Shown: positions 34,353 through 46,992 of the stretch, piece by piece
Layout of the letters: every line of letters starts with the position of its first letter
Position numbering within the stretch: position 1 is the first letter of the stretch
NCBI GenBank assembly: GCA_963920665.1
Contig: OY987271.1
Location: forward strand, 1,428,501 to 1,492,500
DNA from: Straminergon stramineum
Taxonomy: Eukaryota > Streptophyta > Bryopsida > Hypnales > Calliergonaceae
Length of the DNA: 64,000 nt
Reading direction: 5' to 3'
Program-made: the position numbers and the translations under genes
Notes under the pieces: generated by a model
What the model was told of the DNA's origin: nothing
Database searches by the model: none
Seen by the model: only the letters and a program-made list of their open reading frames with translations

Positions 34353-37300
34353 TCATAAAGCTCCATAGTACTTGCTGAGGCGTTCCTCGGTAAAATCTCC
34401 GAAGTTGGCGACCTTCTGCGTTTTCCAAAAGAGTGCAAACAAAATCAGAAAGCGTTGTCAAGAGACTGCAATGCAAGATAAAGGATCAAGAGGTACTGTG
34501 ACGTACAAACTGTTACCTCAGTTAAATTGTCGTGAGCTTCTGGTGAATTGAGAGGCTCATCCCTGTGGCCAAAGTCAGGTCAGAAAAACATCAGTGTTGA
34601 TGGTACAGGCCGGCAGATTAAAGAAAATCATCACAGTTAGTCAACTGAAGCAGGTCCTAATTTGAACATAAATTCTGTACGAAGATAATCAAACAGACAC
34701 AACTAAACAAATCAGGTTTTGGACATAAAGGTTCTTAAATGCAAAAAATCCAACACCTACCATTGCGGCTGCATGAATAATGCAAATGTGTTGCGGTCCA
34801 CTCCAACTGCAGCATTTCCACATGCTGCCTGCACAAACGCAAGAATTCTAGATCTGAGATTTTTAGATGCCACATGCAGCTGGGTTAGGAACAGAAGCAA
34901 AGAAAACCAACAAGATGAGCCCAGAGAAACAAGACTATATTCGTTGTTTTCATGGATTTCAGGACATGGTGGTGCGATAATTGGACCTGTACACAATGTA
35001 AGGTAGCCTGGAACAGACCGCCTGAATGGATTTCAGTGGCTTCGCCCATTTGGTAAGCTATGTCGTCCTCTGAAAACACTGCCTGTGAATCGTACTCCAA
35101 ATTGTAAGATTTTCATGATTGCACATAAATGAAAGAGTGATATGTAAGTCGAGATCAGGATGAACCTTGACAATAGTTCCCAATCTGTCACGGATGTAGA
35201 GCCCGGACTGAGGATCAGGATTAGTAACCTTGACAATAGTTCCCAATCTGTCACGGATGTAGAGCCCGGACTGAGGATCAGGATTAGTAACCTTGACACC
35301 TTCCCTCATGTACATTGCACAAGTCAAGCCTGCAAAAGGTGCGTCCCAATTTGTCACGACATTAACATACTCAGATTGCTCTGATTCTGATTGAAATAAA
35401 CGCCCCTCAGCAAGCACATTAATTCTGAGGAATGGTCAAATATAGAAGCACATTGAGTTATTCGTTCAAAGAAAAAATCTGATGACGATACGTATATTGA
35501 TAGTAAGAATACCTGTCAGAGATCCGTGATCAAAGTGCCATCCACACCAAGAAGCCATCTCTTTCTCTCTTTCCTCTGCGTCCCTGTATGAACACAACAT
35601 CTCCAAGGTCGGAAACAGAAAGAAAGGGGCTTACAGGCTTGGAAGAATGGATCTCTTTGATTGACAATACTCAGAAAAATAGGCAACCTGCTTGAAGTCG
35701 GAAAATAATGCAAGAGGCGTCCTTTGTGGCATTTCGAGTTCTGCAGCATCCTTACAAGTTTCCCTCGCTCGTAATCAGCTTTTCTGACTGACACTGTAGC
35801 AGGGAACAATGCTTGCGTAAATAAAGCAAGTTCTTTCTTCGTGATCGAGTCAGCACATAGCAACAACACAGTAAACGATTGTGTACAATCTAAGTAGCTA
35901 CGTGCCCAAGCTAGAAATAGAAATTTCGCTTTGGGATCTAACGGTCGATTATAGTTTCCTTCAAAACATAATTCTTTTGCTCAAATATATGGTACGAATT
36001 CTTCTTTCAATCGGTACAATTTGTTACCTTAATAATTCATTCAATTCCTGTCGATATGGAAGCAGCAACTTCTGGCCAATGGGGCACTTAGAGGTTATTG
36101 TGATCTGAGATACAGAACAAGGGACAAGTGCTCTCCTGCCTAACGAATGCTCGGCAACTATGGACCCTTTACCACTTATTAACTAATTTCTATTCATGGA
36201 AGCTTAGATAAATCAGGGCAATATCTCCATAGAAACTGCAAATTTGTATGAAGGAATATCGTCGACTTGAGTAGTTTACGAACCAAATTTGTCGCAGTGA
36301 TGGGCCATCAACAGCCCCACGTCTAATATGAGGCGTCCAAGGTCCTTGAATGCTGCAAAAAATGCAGAAACATGTTTCAATCTTAGCAGAATGTCACCGA
36401 CTAAGCCTTTCTGCATTTCTCTTCAACTGCATCCATAATGTGGGGCTAGTAGCCAACTCTTCATCGATCATGCTAATAAAAGTTTACAAACAAAAGAGGC
36501 AATCAAATCCAAGCAACACAACGGACTTACGAATCTGTACCAGATTCAAGTTCGGGTAAATGCTCCTTTGGCCATAAATTTGGGCGACAGTATGAAGGAT
36601 ACCTGCAAGGCTACACAATTTAGGCGAGTACGACAGTCTTCTTGTACCTTCAAACTCATGCACAAATTGACAAGGACAACATGCATGAATGTTACATAAC
36701 TCTGTATAAAATGAGTAAGAAATATCATAAAGTGGAGTCTGCTCCGACCTTTCAACGAGGGCTTTATCTTTTGTTGGTACGTCAACAACTGGATTTGCAT
36801 AAAAAGAGCCTTTGTATACATCTGCAGAAATAAGAACATTAAGAGCTGAATGCAAGTAAACGCCGTCATTAAGTCTCTTGATGGGAGGACCTCTCCTGAA
36901 GAAAGAGTATTTAGACTCCTACAGATTCATCAAGGATAGACTAACAATACTAGTAGGGAACCCGCACTCCAAACATCACCTGAAGTTCAAACATCACGAC
37001 AGATTCATAGAAAAGAGAAAAAAAGCTACTCAATCGGTGCAAGAAAGCATTGATATGCATGCATGGACTTTCACCGAGGTCAGATTACCTGGTTGGCCAG
37101 ATTTTAGCATTTCTTTTCCATGACTCCAACCAAAGGAGAACCTGCGTTGATTGCAGACAACTCCAGGTCATCGAAGAACTCTCGTTCAACTAGTTCGAAA
37201 GGCTTTCTCTGACTTGAAGAACAACACATGCTAATTACAACTCAAGTGGGCAGTTTTATTCTACTTACCTACTTGCAGGATCTTCAAATGATTTTTTCGA

Positions 37301-38531
37301 CTCTTCAGGGAGAGCAGCAACCCTGCTCAATATTTTCACTGCAACTGAGTATTCAACTTTCGTGCATCTTAAATCAAAGCACCAAAGCACCCGTCCACTG
37401 AACAGTTCCAGTATGATCATGGATATCGGACAAATACATATACTAAAGCAAAAACCTTGATGGCCAGATTGGTGTACATTTTCCTTGTAGATTTCCCTAA
37501 AAACTAAAATTCCTGTTAATCTCCACCCAGCATAACTAAGAATTGAACATGGACTGCGCTCAAGATGGCCCTGATTCATTAATGTAGTAGAAAACCCATG
37601 CCCAAAAGGGACACTAGAAAGCCTAGCCGTGCTAGAATTGGCAGGTTTAATGCACCTAGGTTTTCTACTTCACCAAAATCCTCATTAGGGGTGTAAGATT
37701 ATGAGACTTGTGCATTCAGCACTAGGAGGCAATTCTCAAAGGAGACTTCAAAACTCTATGTTTTGGGGCAAGCATTTCTAACAAAAATTTGGGGCTCAGA
37801 AGAGAATCTCGCAGTAGACATCCCCTAATTAGGTCTACGTAAAGAATCAAGTTGCGTGACAAAATTTCCTTTTGCGCAAGCGTCCTCAGCTAATACATTT
37901 TCTTGAGAAGCGGAATCCAGTGTCCATCACGGATTTGTGGGAAATAAAATGGGCCAAATCTAATAAGGACTGCGGTGTGGTGATTGACAATTTCTACCTG
38001 GACGCAAGAGGTAAGAGCTTCAAACGCAATTCACTATACTTGGGGACCTGCAAGAAGAATACGTCTTGTTTCTTTGGGTATAGTTGCAGCATTGCATTGA
38101 GAATCAACACAAAAAGTTACAAAGGCAATGATCTTGACAATAAACTGGAAATAAGCTGGACAATGAGCAGGACAATAAGCTTGATACAGTAACAGCAAAA
38201 CGATTGCAAGGTTATTGAAAAATTGCATACGCCTGAAACGGCCACGATGCCAAGCGCGTTGGAACCAAAGCCGGCCTCGAGCTCCCGAGATAAATCCAAG
38301 TCCTCCCTCTGAAAGCAGACTCAGAACAAGACCACAACCATGAATTTCTTCAATCCAGAAAGCTTAGCGTCAGGGAAAACAGTCTGCCAGAGCAATGGGT
38401 TGCAAGCATCCGACATTCAGACATGGAGGAAATAAACGCACCAACAAGGCTGCGTAAGGGATGGTGATCACATGACCCACTGTAGGATCTCGCAATTGCT
38501 GTGCATCTCCTCCATCGCCCAAACCCTCCAT
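34353..38531 (-). CDS. 2-oxoglutarate/Fe(II)-dependent oxygenase (IPNS-like), 15 exons
   Basis: Non-heme iron oxygenase; the substrate cannot be read from sequence. Exons (minus): 38442-38531, 38231-38308, 37998-38047, 37269-37322, 37089-37141, 36749-36821, 36541-36602, 36284-36352, 35688-35793, 35513-35583, 35166-35329, 34987-35082, 34761-34828, 34517-34562, 34353-34415. All are GT-AG and the frame closes at 380 aa (359 if the inner donor at 35229 is used). The start ATG follows an in-frame TAG. Landmarks: VPKYSELRLKLLPLA, SFGWSHGKEMLKSG, KGSFYANPVVDVPT, YPSYCRPNLWPKEHLPELE, HKGRLLHYFP. The iron triad is H228 and D230 (WHFDHGS) with H319 (ATLHCV); R334 in DRNTFALF should bind 2-oxoglutarate. 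It ends GDFTEERLSKYYGAL. The conserved plant paralogues are, as far as I recall, uncharacterised. Exon edges were set by eye; the short exons deserve cDNA support. Confidence 0.88.
35165..35290 (-). repeat. perfect 63-bp tandem duplication at an exon/intron edge
   Basis: Units 35165-35227 and 35228-35290 are identical. On the coding strand each encodes 21 residues (VTNPD to GTIVK) and each ends AAG followed by GT, so the 5' splice site is duplicated as well. Using the inner donor (35229) gives one unit, using the outer (35166) gives two, both in frame. Confidence 0.95.
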
Positions 38532-39731
38532 CTCAAAAACCTAAATCCACAGCAAAAACTTTCTCAACTGGGGGTTCAAGATTTCCAAGAAAAAGCTACC
38601 TCACTCACAAATCTCAGCAAGAGGAAGAGAACAATCGAGACGCAAACCTCAGAGAATTCGCCTTGTTTTTCGAACTAATTCAGTCCCATAATTTAAGAAG
38701 GGGACAACAAGAAGAACTCTCACAGCAACGCGGAACCCACTCACCCTACGACGATGGAGAAACCTAGAATTGTCACGGCAAAACGTCGGGACAGTGAAAT
38801 AAAGCCCTAGCCTGGTGACAAAGTTCATGGAAAGACGTCCAAGGCACTCAAGAGACAGACAGCCGGGAAGACGGAGCACCAAGAGCAACCCTCACGCAAG
38901 CGTACAAGAAGATCGCGCTCATGAGTGAGCTGTCGACTTCACTATGGCTTCCACGACATCGCCAAATTGGCATCAGATCCTTGAAAATAGTTTGATTGCC
39001 TCGTCTACAGTTATATTGATCAATGATGCACTGACTTTCCAAGCAATGACCAGAATCTTGACCGCAATTACCCTAATTCTTTCTCACACTGGTCCAAGCG
39101 CAACATCAAACTCGATGGCATTGCCGTCGCACTCCAAATTCTTTCATCCAAAATCAATTGCCGGAATTTGAATTCGCAATAGGCGTCAATTACGGCATGC
39201 TTTTGTCGGCAACTGTTTCAAAAGCCCGCACTTCAGAATCACAAGAGTCGTCACCTCCGACCAATGAGTTTCCATCGCATTGTGAGAAGTCAATGTGTAA
39301 CTTGAATATTATATTTGAAATTGTTCCGAAGTCCACGTTGAAATTTCGGGTGCTGCGCACTTGCATTCACATTTCTGGGATTCGTTTCGGGAGTCTGCAT
39401 CTGCCGGAAACCCTAAATGTTTCAAGTTTCCTTCCCGTGAAGCGCTTTCATATCCACCTACTCTCAATTTCGACCCAACAATTGCTTTGAGATGTGTTAT
39501 AACAGGAGGACTCTCATCATCCCGTAGCTCTTGCGAAATCTGAAATGACCTGACTTGGTTTCTGTGCGATTACAACCATCGCCACCACCTTCTTGATGTT
39601 TCGATGTGCACTCTCTTGAGTGTCGGTTACTTCCAAACTTGACGAGGAATATTCCCACTACTTCGGGGAGTATTATGACTCTGTTTTCTTGATTGTTTGC
39701 ACAATCTTTTGAAACCATCGTTGTTTTCAGA
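38532..39731. promoter_or_regulatory. shared divergent promoter region of oxygenase and invertase
   Basis: Two start codons point away from each other across 1.2 kb. No TATA box could be assigned with confidence. TTTTCAG at 39725-39731, directly before the invertase ATG, looks like a 3' splice site, so a 5' UTR intron is possible. Open frames of 60-110 aa on both strands here match no family. Confidence 0.45.
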
Positions 39732-42700
39732 ATGCCGCAAGCATCCGGCCATGGCGAAGGGGAAGGGGAGACGCTCATGGGCGAAGCAGCTGCGCCACCC
39801 TCCGATTCTTCCAGCTACGTCTCCATTCCTGTAGCTGAGGAGCCTCACTTCCCGAGCAAAGGAAACCCTATACCGTCGGATTTCGCCATTTCGGATGCGA
39901 CCAACACGTCGCTGGCCTTGGACGATGGACCTCTCGTGCTCGGGGTGCCGCCCTTCTCACTTGGCAGCCAGCAAGATGCTCCTCGCCGCAGATACAAATT
40001 CTCCAGAGCGCTGCTCGTGGTGGCGTTGCTGCTGCTGGCGGTGGTAGTGCTCATCCCCGTTGCCGTGGTTTTGCGATCCCGACATGCGCGTCGAGCTGAA
40101 GCAAGGAGACAATTAGAAATACGTGCTGTGAAGCACCGCACGGCATTCCATTTCCAGCCTGATAAGAACTGGATGAATGGTTAGTGATCGATCCTCTCAG
40201 TTTGCTACTTCTGCGGCTTCACAACATACTCTCTTCTGTATCTGCAATCACGTGTGTGCACTTGTATATGTCGGCAATCCCTTGTGTATTCTCGTGTGTT
40301 TGAAGTGCTACTAACTAGCCGTTGTTCTTTAATGGGTCCATCATCTACGTCGCGGGGGACCGTGCCCTCGTCGTGTGTACTTGTGTATGTGCGAGCACTT
40401 GTGCGGGAGGGCAATGCGTTTCTTATTACTTGAGTAGGTTTGGAAGTTTTCGTGAAATTTGTAGTTATCGGTGGTTTTCAATCTGTGAATTTGTGGTTGG
40501 ATTTTGGTGTTACTATGCTACTCTGACTTTGTGTGCATGTATATGTCTGCAATCACTTGTGCATTCTTGTGTGTACTTGTACGTGTGCAATCTCTTGTGC
40601 GTTCTTGTCTCTGTCTGTGTCGGTAGCTTCTTTTGGTGAACTTGTGTGTTTTTGCGATCGCTTGCAATGAACAACTAAGTTTGCTAGTTCTTGAGTTTCA
40701 CGAACGCTTGACAATCCACTCAGACTTCTTTCATCTTAGTCTCAATTTTTCCACTGTGCCATTGTTTGCATGTGTGACAAAAGTGGAGGATACCCTGGAA
40801 TGTCATTTTGCAGAAGATTCTCTCACGTAGTTTGTGTGTGACGAGTGGTACAGTCAATCAGAGTGTGACCAGTGTGCAGGATATTCTAGGGTATACTCCC
40901 TTTTTGTTTTTGTTTGTGTGTGACTGCAAGTAGTTATATTGGGGGGGTTTGAATGGTGTTCATGTTTGCAGATTTATGTCTGAAGAGCTCAGACGTAGAA
41001 GATCATCATGCTGACAGGGTTGGTCGTCTGGTGTTGTGTGTGTGTGCTGCCTGAACGATCCGAATACAATGAATGCCAATGAGCAGATCCAAATGGTAAG
41101 CATCAAAGCAAACCTCTCCTTTTGATACCAAACATACGTCTAGTTTGCACTCTCTCAAACGAAAGCTTTGAATCTCTCCTTTAAGCACCCTTGGTGAAAT
41201 TTACAAGCCCTCTTACAGTTGTCCGTCTCTATTATCACATGTTCGGAAAGCCTTAACTGGATTGATCAGGGAGAGGTCTTGTCCCATGTTCATTCCTTGA
41301 AACAACTGTATCGTCACATCAAGGAGTGTCAACTATGAAGGTTAGACTGTGCCAATCATAGCTCTTTATTGTGCTCTTATACTTGGTATCTCTCCTTCAA
41401 GCAACCGTGCGGAACAAGTGTCATGTGTTCCTCGTCACTGTTGTCCGTTACTGCTGTCCTCTACTGTGACATCTTTGATAGTCCTTCAATTTAAAAGCAT
41501 GGAGTAATCTGGGAGATGACTTGTCATATGCTCACTCCTAGAAACAATACTACCATTATATTATGGAGTGTCATAACATGAATGTTGAATTAGACTTGGA
41601 AATTGAGGAGTGCGCAAGACGTGGAAAACGTGTTTAGACTTGGAAATTGAGGAGTGAGCAGGACTTGTCCCAGTTCATTCTTTGAACTGTTGGGCTGTAA
41701 GTGAGCAGTGAAAATGTGTTCAGACTTGGAATTTGATGAGTGATGAGCAGGACTTGTCCCAGTCCAGTGTTTGAACTGTTGGACTAGAATTGAGGAGTGA
41801 GGATGTGGTGATTGCAGGGCCGATGTACTACCAGGGATTCTACCACCTGTTCTACCAGTACAATCCGGATGGAGCAATCTGGGGCAACATCGTGTGGGGC
41901 CACGCCGTGTCCACGGATTTGGTGAACTGGCGTCACCTGCAGGCGGCCTTAAGGCCGGACCAGTGGTACGACGCCCTTGGTGTGTGGTCCGGTTCTGCAA
42001 CTCTCTTGCCGGACGGCACGCCCGTGCTGATGTACACGGGGTGGTCCAATGCCTCCCAGCAGATCCAGAGCATGGCCATCCCTGCCAACAAGTCCGACCC
42101 TCTACTCCGGTACTGGCTCAAGGTTCGTGAAATCCTCATCATGCACTTCTTCCTCCCCCCGAGTGGTACCAAATGTGATTTTCATAATTTTTTCAAGTTG
42201 CTAAAAAATGCTGCTAAATAACACTGCTAAATGTGCTAAAAAATCAATTTAACTCTGTTGTTCACATTTTCTGTAGCAATGGAACAGTTTTGGTAGAAGT
42301 TTTGGTAAATTTAGCACAGTTGTGAACACTTGAGTCCTCCCTGTTCTGACTTCATAACATTCTTCAACATGGTTCTGACTTTCTTGGCTCTGGACCAAAG
42401 AGGAGGCTTGCATTGACAATACGTGCATTTACTTTGAATGTTAGGAAGGTTGAGTAGGGCCTTCCTGAAAAGCTAGCCAGTGTTGTAGGGAAATAGTCTC
42501 CTTGTTTTGTTTCAAGGTAGGCTGCTGCAAAACCACGTGACCAATTCCGTCAATTTGTATTGATTGCATTCATTATAGAAAGTCAATCCAGGACATGTTT
42601 TGGTTGGAGTGTCGTAGAGTAAGAGATTTAGAATTGTCTTAGATTGGCATTGTTATTAAATTAACCTACCTTATCATCGGGAAAGGCCTGAGTATCAGGG

Positions 42701-45700
42701 TCTAATATTTTGATTGAACTAATAAATGTAGAGAATAAACAATGAATTTTTAAAGTACTGAATATAGGTGCACCCCAAAGCAAGCTTAGGCTCTCATCAA
42801 TAGATGCTGTACATTGTAGGCAATCATCTGTAGGATTCGGTTCTAAAAACAGGTCGCAATTAGGAGCAGTTACCTTACAGAACATTATGCCTTGCTGATT
42901 TTCCATCGATTTTTCCCTGGCTTGTCAGGCACCCCAGAACCCCGTTGCTCAGGTCCCCTCTGGATACAGCCCTCTCTCCTTTCGCGATCCCACCACAGCC
43001 TGGCAAGGCCCCGACTTGATCTGGAATCTCCTGGTGGGCGCCGACACCGGCACATCAGGCACCACAGGCACCGCCCTTCTCTACAAAAGCCGCGACTTCC
43101 AAACATGGAACTTCACTCGGAGCTTGCATTCCGTTCCCGGGACGGGGATGTGGGAGTGCCCAGACTTCTTCCCAGTGCCCGTCTCTGGAGCTCTCAGAGG
43201 TGCAGAGTTTCAAACTTCCATTCACGGGCCCTCCGTGAAACATGTGCTGAAAATCAGTGCGAATGATAAGCTGCATGACTATTACTCCGTGGGGACGTAT
43301 GTCACCGAGAATGACACGTTTCTGCCTGAGAGTGTGAATTTGGATGCGGGCATTGGGCTGCGCTATGATTATGGAAAATTCTACGCTTCCAAGTCGTTCT
43401 TTGATCAGGTGCTGGGACGACGGGTCCTGTTTGGATGGGTGAATGAATCCGACTCCAGGGATGCCAGTGTGCAGAAGGGGTGGGCGTCGGTTATGGTACT
43501 TGTCGAACTTCTTTCGAACTCTCTTTTCAGTGATGTGTGGCTGTGATTTCGTGAACATGGCTTGAAATTCTACTTCTTTAGGATAATGGAGTGGTCAGTA
43601 TATGTCTGCGCTTGTGCATAGATCTGTGAATTGATCTCAATTATTCTTTGGCGGACACTTAAAAGGGAAGCTTAAAAGGGAAGGTATCTCGTGACTTGAA
43701 TTTCCACTTGTTTAGGATAATGGAGTGGTCGATCTATGTGTGCACTTTTGCATAGAGTTGTGAATTGATCTCAATCTTCCTTTGGTGGAAACTTGAAAGG
43801 GAAGATATCTCGTGACTTGAAATGTCACTTGTTAGAATAATGGGGTGGTCGATATATGTCTTCACTTTTGCATAGATTTGTAGAATTGGCCTCAATTACA
43901 CCTTGGTGGACGCTTGAAAGGGAATGCATCTCAGAGGGAGCTTGGAAGATATCTTCCTTTTTAAATCTAATGCATAAATGTGATTAAGGGACACTGGTTT
44001 AAATGTCTTTCAAGATCCCTTCCCTTTCAAACATCCACCAAGGTAAAGTTGCAAATTTAGGGATAAGTGCGGACATATTTGTCACTACATTATTTTAAGC
44101 AAGGGGCATTCTAAGCCCTGTGAAGAATGTTATGAATGTAGCGATGATCTTTGGATAGCTAGCTTCGGTTTGTGGAGTTCGTTTTCATGTCAGGTCAGCA
44201 TTCAGGGACACAGATGTACCTGTGCATGACCAGTGTGTCAATACGTGTGCAGTCGATCCCCAGGCAGGTTTGGCTGGACAATCAGACAACCACTGACCTG
44301 ATTCAATACCCAGTGGAAGAGCTGAGTTCTCTGCATGGAGCGGAGATGTCTGCCGTGAACCTCACGGTGGGAGCTAACTCTTTCGTCGAATTGGATGGCA
44401 TTGGCGGTAATCAGGTTATATTTTCTCACGGTTTTCACAATTATTTGCTTGGTAGAGTGAAGGCCAGGCCCTGGAAAACTCACTGACAATAGTGGGTGGA
44501 TGCAAAAATTCTTGATGTGGCTTTTGTCACCGAGTTCTGAAATTCATTTCGAGATCTTCAAGCTTACAACCAGTTCCTCAAACGCTAATCATGTCAATCT
44601 TTGAAACACCAGCTAGTCCAATAGTTTCTTAGTGGAGAATCAAGTCAAAGATAAACCAGAACCTTGCAATCAATGTTTTTGTTTCTGACAGTCCGTCTCC
44701 AAATTCCAGCGAAACACTCCAACCTTCACTCAATTCTCTTCAATCTTACCACCTGAGATCTCAGCTGTTCACTATGACGTCTTTTAAATGTGTGACAAGT
44801 GTGCTACAGTCTGTGATGTAGTGGCAAGGGTGCACGGTATGTTATTTTAGAGAATGTTAGTTTTAAGAAGGGCATATTAAAGAGATGGGAGTGTACTAAC
44901 CCTGGACCTACGTGTGTGCAGTTGGACATCGAGGTTTCATTCCAAATGCCAAATACAAGCCAAGGGTTGCAACCTCCAGAGCTGCTGGATGAAAATGGGC
45001 AACTGGCATGCATCCAAGGCGCCCAAGGCAACACGCTGATGGGGCCGTTTGGGGTGTATGTGCTTGCCACTGACGACTTTCGAGAACAGACGGCCATTTA
45101 CTTCCACGTTCTGCAGTCTCCTGGCCAGGGCTTGAAGATTCTGGTCTGCAGTGACCAAAGTCGGTCGTCTCTGGCTCCGAATTTGGATAAAGCCGCGTTC
45201 GGCAGCTTTGTCCGTGTGTACGAGAGTGACCAATTTCTCACCCTCCGAATTTTGGTATGTTTTCCACTGCCATCGTCTCTCCGTCTGTTTGCTCTTATTT
45301 AGTGTTCAGGTAGCATCACAAATGTCCCTCCCCACTGATTATCAATTGTTCTCGTGTTGCTTCAATCAATTATGAAATGACACTATTTCAGTGCCATTTT
45401 GATGCTTGGTAGTGCCTTTGTAGTGTGTTCAAAGATCAAAATTTGAAAGAGAACTAAAATGACAAAAAAAAAAGATTTGAAATGGCACTATAATATTGCC
45501 ATTTTAATAATAGCTCTCCAATTAATTGAAGCAACAGTGAAGCAGGTGATACACAGTGGGGAGGGGCTTTTGTGATGAGAGGATCATATTTGCGTCGCTT
45601 TAAGCTTTTTAACAAATATGTGCGCGTGTGCTTTTATTGGGAGATCACTCAATGTAAAGATTTCTTAAGCAATTGTTCAAAATGGGAGGTTATAGATCAC

Positions 45701-46144
45701 TATTGAACCTGTAGTAGGCAATCTCATTTCCATTAAAAGGTGAATGGACATCAACATTTAGCCAAGTCATCGAACGGTTGCTAATTGAAGGCCAACTGAG
45801 TGTATCGGAAGAAATGAGTTGCTGTTGGGTAACAGGGGTCAGTCAGTAAAAGACTGGATCAGGTCCCTAATGGTTTTATGGTTTTAGGATCCTCTACCTT
45901 AGGGCGTTAGTTTCCATACCATGTGAGTCTAACAAGGTTTCCTTGTGTGCATCAGGTAGACCATTCCATAGTCGAAACGTTTGTGCAAGGTGGTCGAACG
46001 GTGATCACTTCAAGGGTTTATCCTGAGCTTGCTCTTGATACTGCAGCTCATGTCTTTTTGTTCAACAACGGCACGGAGCCCATCACAGCCAGTGCCGTAA
46101 GAGTGTGGAACATGAACAGCATCCACATCACTCAATATTCCTGA
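39732..46144 (+). CDS. vacuolar-type acid invertase (beta-fructofuranosidase), 7 exons, 670 aa
   Basis: Glycoside hydrolase family 32 enzyme that splits sucrose into glucose and fructose. Exons: 39732-40179, 41087-41095, 41818-42122, 42929-43495, 44253-44414, 44922-45254, 45956-46144; all GT-AG with frame closing exactly. Residues 1-92 are a soluble N-tail with a basic RRRYKFSR; 93-114 is one membrane span ([20 protein letters not shown]). This signal-anchor plus propeptide marks vacuolar rather than cell-wall forms. The catalytic nucleophile D150 is in WMNDPNG, split over exon 1, the 9-nt exon 2 and exon 3. RDP is at 273-275; the acid/base E330 is in WECPDF, whose Pro is the residue associated with acid invertases of the vacuolar type only in the form WECPDF as seen here. 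[14 protein letters not shown] and VDHSIVETF are conserved. Length is normal. It converges on the sulfite oxidase gene. Confidence 0.96.
41087..41095 (+). other. 9-nt mini-exon of the invertase (encodes DPN)
   Basis: ATCCAAATG lies between GAGCAG and GTAAGC. With G from exon 1 and GG from exon 3 it gives GAT CCA AAT GGG, the DPNG of the catalytic motif. The same 9-nt exon is a hallmark of plant vacuolar and cell-wall invertase genes and is among the shortest known plant exons. Confidence 0.96.
41590..41805 (+). repeat. degenerate tandem repeat in invertase intron 2
   Basis: AGACTTGGAAATTGAGGAGTG recurs at about 41592, 41637 and (diverged) 41721. AGCAGGACTTGTCCCAGT plus TTTGAACTGTTGG occurs twice (41657, 41747). 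It ends just before exon 3. Confidence 0.75.
42690..42880 (+). repeat. dispersed repeat family R2 copy in invertase intron 3
   Basis: AATAAACAATGAATTTTTAAAGTACTGAATATAGGTG-type sequence (blocks at 42733-42770) and GGCTCTCAT match the copies at 15770 and 16785. Its presence in the intron shows the family inserts near genes. Confidence 0.65.
43560..43945 (+). repeat. three tandem units (120-134 bp) in invertase intron 4
   Basis: AGGATAATGGAGTGGTC starts units at 43580 and 43714, and AGAATAATGGGGTGGTC at 43834. Each continues with TATATGTNTGCACTTTTGCATAGA, GAATTGATCTCAAT and CTTGAAAGGGAA. Non-coding. Confidence 0.8.
45308..45592. mobile_element. foldback MITE-like element in invertase intron 6
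   Basis: CATCACAAATGTCCCTCCCC ACTG..GTTGCTTCAAT at 45313-45368 is mirrored by ATTGAAGCAAC..CAGT GGGGAGGGGCTTTTGTGATG at 45525-45578. The terminal inverted repeats span about 55-60 bp with mismatches, and the interior also pairs (TAGTGCCATTT). Confidence 0.68.
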
Positions 46145-46992
46145 ACAATTGCTTTTGCCACCAAACTAGCGAGCCAAGTTTTTTTTGTTCAGTACATATC
46201 TGAGTTTATGCTTTAGAATCTCATTATCGACCCCGTTTGATAGTTGAAGAGCTAGGGTTATTAGCTAGGATCGTAGGTAGGTATGGTACCTTAATTGCTA
46301 CGCAGCTTCTCCTGTTCTTCCAATTCTTTGTAGAATTTGAAATAGTGCTTGCTTTGTTCGTTTTAAAAGTTCAAAGCCAGCTGCATTCACGAGTGGAGAG
46401 TGTGAAAACTGAATTAACTTGAATCTTTTTCGCTTGCTGACTAAGCCTTGTCCATTACCCATGAGCAAATTGGGGATATTTCTCCACTTACTGATTGTAG
46501 GATTCTCCCTATTGTAGCTTTCATTGACTGCAGAAGGTCACGTTTGGAATCTATGGAATTAGTGCAGCCACTGATAGCACTTCTTCATCAAGGCACAACT
46601 CAAGCCCCACATATGGGTTTGTGGCATTGACAATAGCAGGGTTTCCCTTTGTTTTCCCTGCAAGTTTTCAAAAGACAATAGAGTTATCCTTCAATTCAGA
46701 AGAGTATGAACCCAGAAACTCCCCTCTTGGACTCACCCCTCATTTTACTGGCACGGGTCAACAACTCCTTTGCTTTGCTTAAAGGATAGTACTAATATAT
46801 TGTTCTTCAGTTGGCACCTTTTCTCTTCTCAAATTCAAATTGAAGCTGGTGAGCTATCAACTCTTATGATGATTTGACTTCAGACACTGATTGGGACGGT
46901 GAAAGTGTCAGCAACTCAAGTCTAGCCAATCCACAAGTACTCTTTGGACTAATTGGTAACTTTTCTTTGCAACGGTAGTTGAGATTCATGCA
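46145..46992. other. intergenic spacer between convergent genes
   Basis: It must hold both the invertase and sulfite oxidase 3' UTRs. I see no further gene. The 60-61 aa frames at 46237 and 46448 match nothing. Confidence 0.6.

Noticed and set aside
35516..35869. A single 117-aa oxygenase exon
   Set aside because: The frame reads through an intron; the HFDHGS iron motif appears only after splicing at 35688 and 35583 in a shifted frame.
37142..37206. Alternative oxygenase exon reading KPFELVEREFFDD
   Set aside because: Phases also fit, but the exon at 37089-37141 encodes the conserved FGWSHGKE..SG motif directly before the KGSFYANP exon, so it is preferred.
38944..39543. Plus-strand frames between oxygenase and invertase as a gene
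   Set aside because: Several overlapping short frames on both strands, no recognisable domain; better explained as promoter and 5' UTR sequence.
39845..40141. Minus-strand 98-aa frame
   Set aside because: Antisense shadow of invertase exon 1, with Ser/Ala/Thr-rich composition expected from the reverse of the coding strand.
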